A stretch of DNA of 5,558 nucleotides from Chloroflexia bacterium (GTDB lineage Bacteria > Chloroflexota > Chloroflexia > Thermomicrobiales > JALYUS01). Made by a program: the position numbers and the translations under genes. The notes beneath the pieces are model-generated. The model made no database searches, was not told the origin of the DNA, and saw only the letters and a list, made by a program, of their open reading frames with translations. The DNA is taken from NCBI GenBank assembly GCA_025924435.1, contig JAICIL010000297.1, positions 1-5,558 on the forward strand, read 5' to 3'. Positions 5,509 through 5,558 of the stretch are shown one piece after another (the first letter of the stretch is position 1; each line of letters opens with the position of its first letter).

Positions 5509-5529
5509 GAATTGGTAGGATGGATTGGC

Positions 5530-5558
5530 ATGTCGGGCATGGAAAGACTCGCCGTATC
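5530..5558 (+). CDS. Possible start of a further gene (partial)
   Basis: ATG 5530 is preceded by AGGATGG (5517-5523) at six bases, a fair Shine-Dalgarno, and reads MSGMERLAV up to the window edge. Alternative starts are ATG 5520 (another frame) and ATG 5539 (same frame). Too little is present to name a product. If it belongs to the transporter unit, a DppB-type permease or an ATPase would be the missing parts, but these nine residues support neither. Confidence 0.25.

Noticed and set aside
5513..5521. TGGTAGGAT near the right edge, identical to the word at the promoter -10
   Set aside because: No -35 hexamer lies 16-18 bases upstream, where the repeat palindrome sits; AGGATGG is better read as a ribosome binding site.

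Overview
The window is GC-rich bacterial DNA carrying part of an ABC-transporter solute-uptake locus. The two large binding proteins are lipoproteins with twin-arginine signals (SRRHF, then LAAC) and long Ala/Ser/Thr linkers. The gaps hold repeated C-rich elements with CCCTCTCC/GGAGAGGG hairpins, plus a GAAGTKC-type heptamer array. This combination is what I would expect of a Chloroflexota bacterium (Thermomicrobia/Chloroflexia-like). That is an inference from style; no phylogenetic marker is present.

Layout, all genes on the + strand: (1) the last 83 codons of a family 1 (MalE/UgpB-like) solute-binding protein, 1-252; (2) a 170-bp gap holding two copies of a palindromic repeat in opposite orientation; (3) a complete OppC/DppC-type permease, 423-1343; (4) a 282-bp gap with a heptamer tandem array that folds back on itself, a good sigma70-type promoter (TTGACG-17-TAGGAT), a perfect 15-bp operator-like palindrome at the predicted start of transcription, and a leader with two possible short ORFs; (5) a family 5 (DppA/OppA-like) Tat lipoprotein, 1626-3497; (6) an 80-bp gap with a third palindromic repeat; (7) a second, paralogous family 5 Tat lipoprotein, 3578-5458; (8) a fourth copy of the repeat and possibly the first codons of another gene.

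Together, the permease and the two binding proteins look like parts of a peptide/nickel/opine-type (family 5) importer. The binding proteins would be tethered outside the membrane and deliver substrate to a permease pair. The DppB-type partner permease and the DppD/DppF-type ATPases are not in the window, and the substrate cannot be read from sequence. The binding-protein pair probably forms its own transcription unit from the promoter at 1449-1477. I see no new kind of system. The most interesting points are the promoter/operator, the repeat elements in every intergenic gap, and the duplicated binding proteins that keep blocks of identical DNA.
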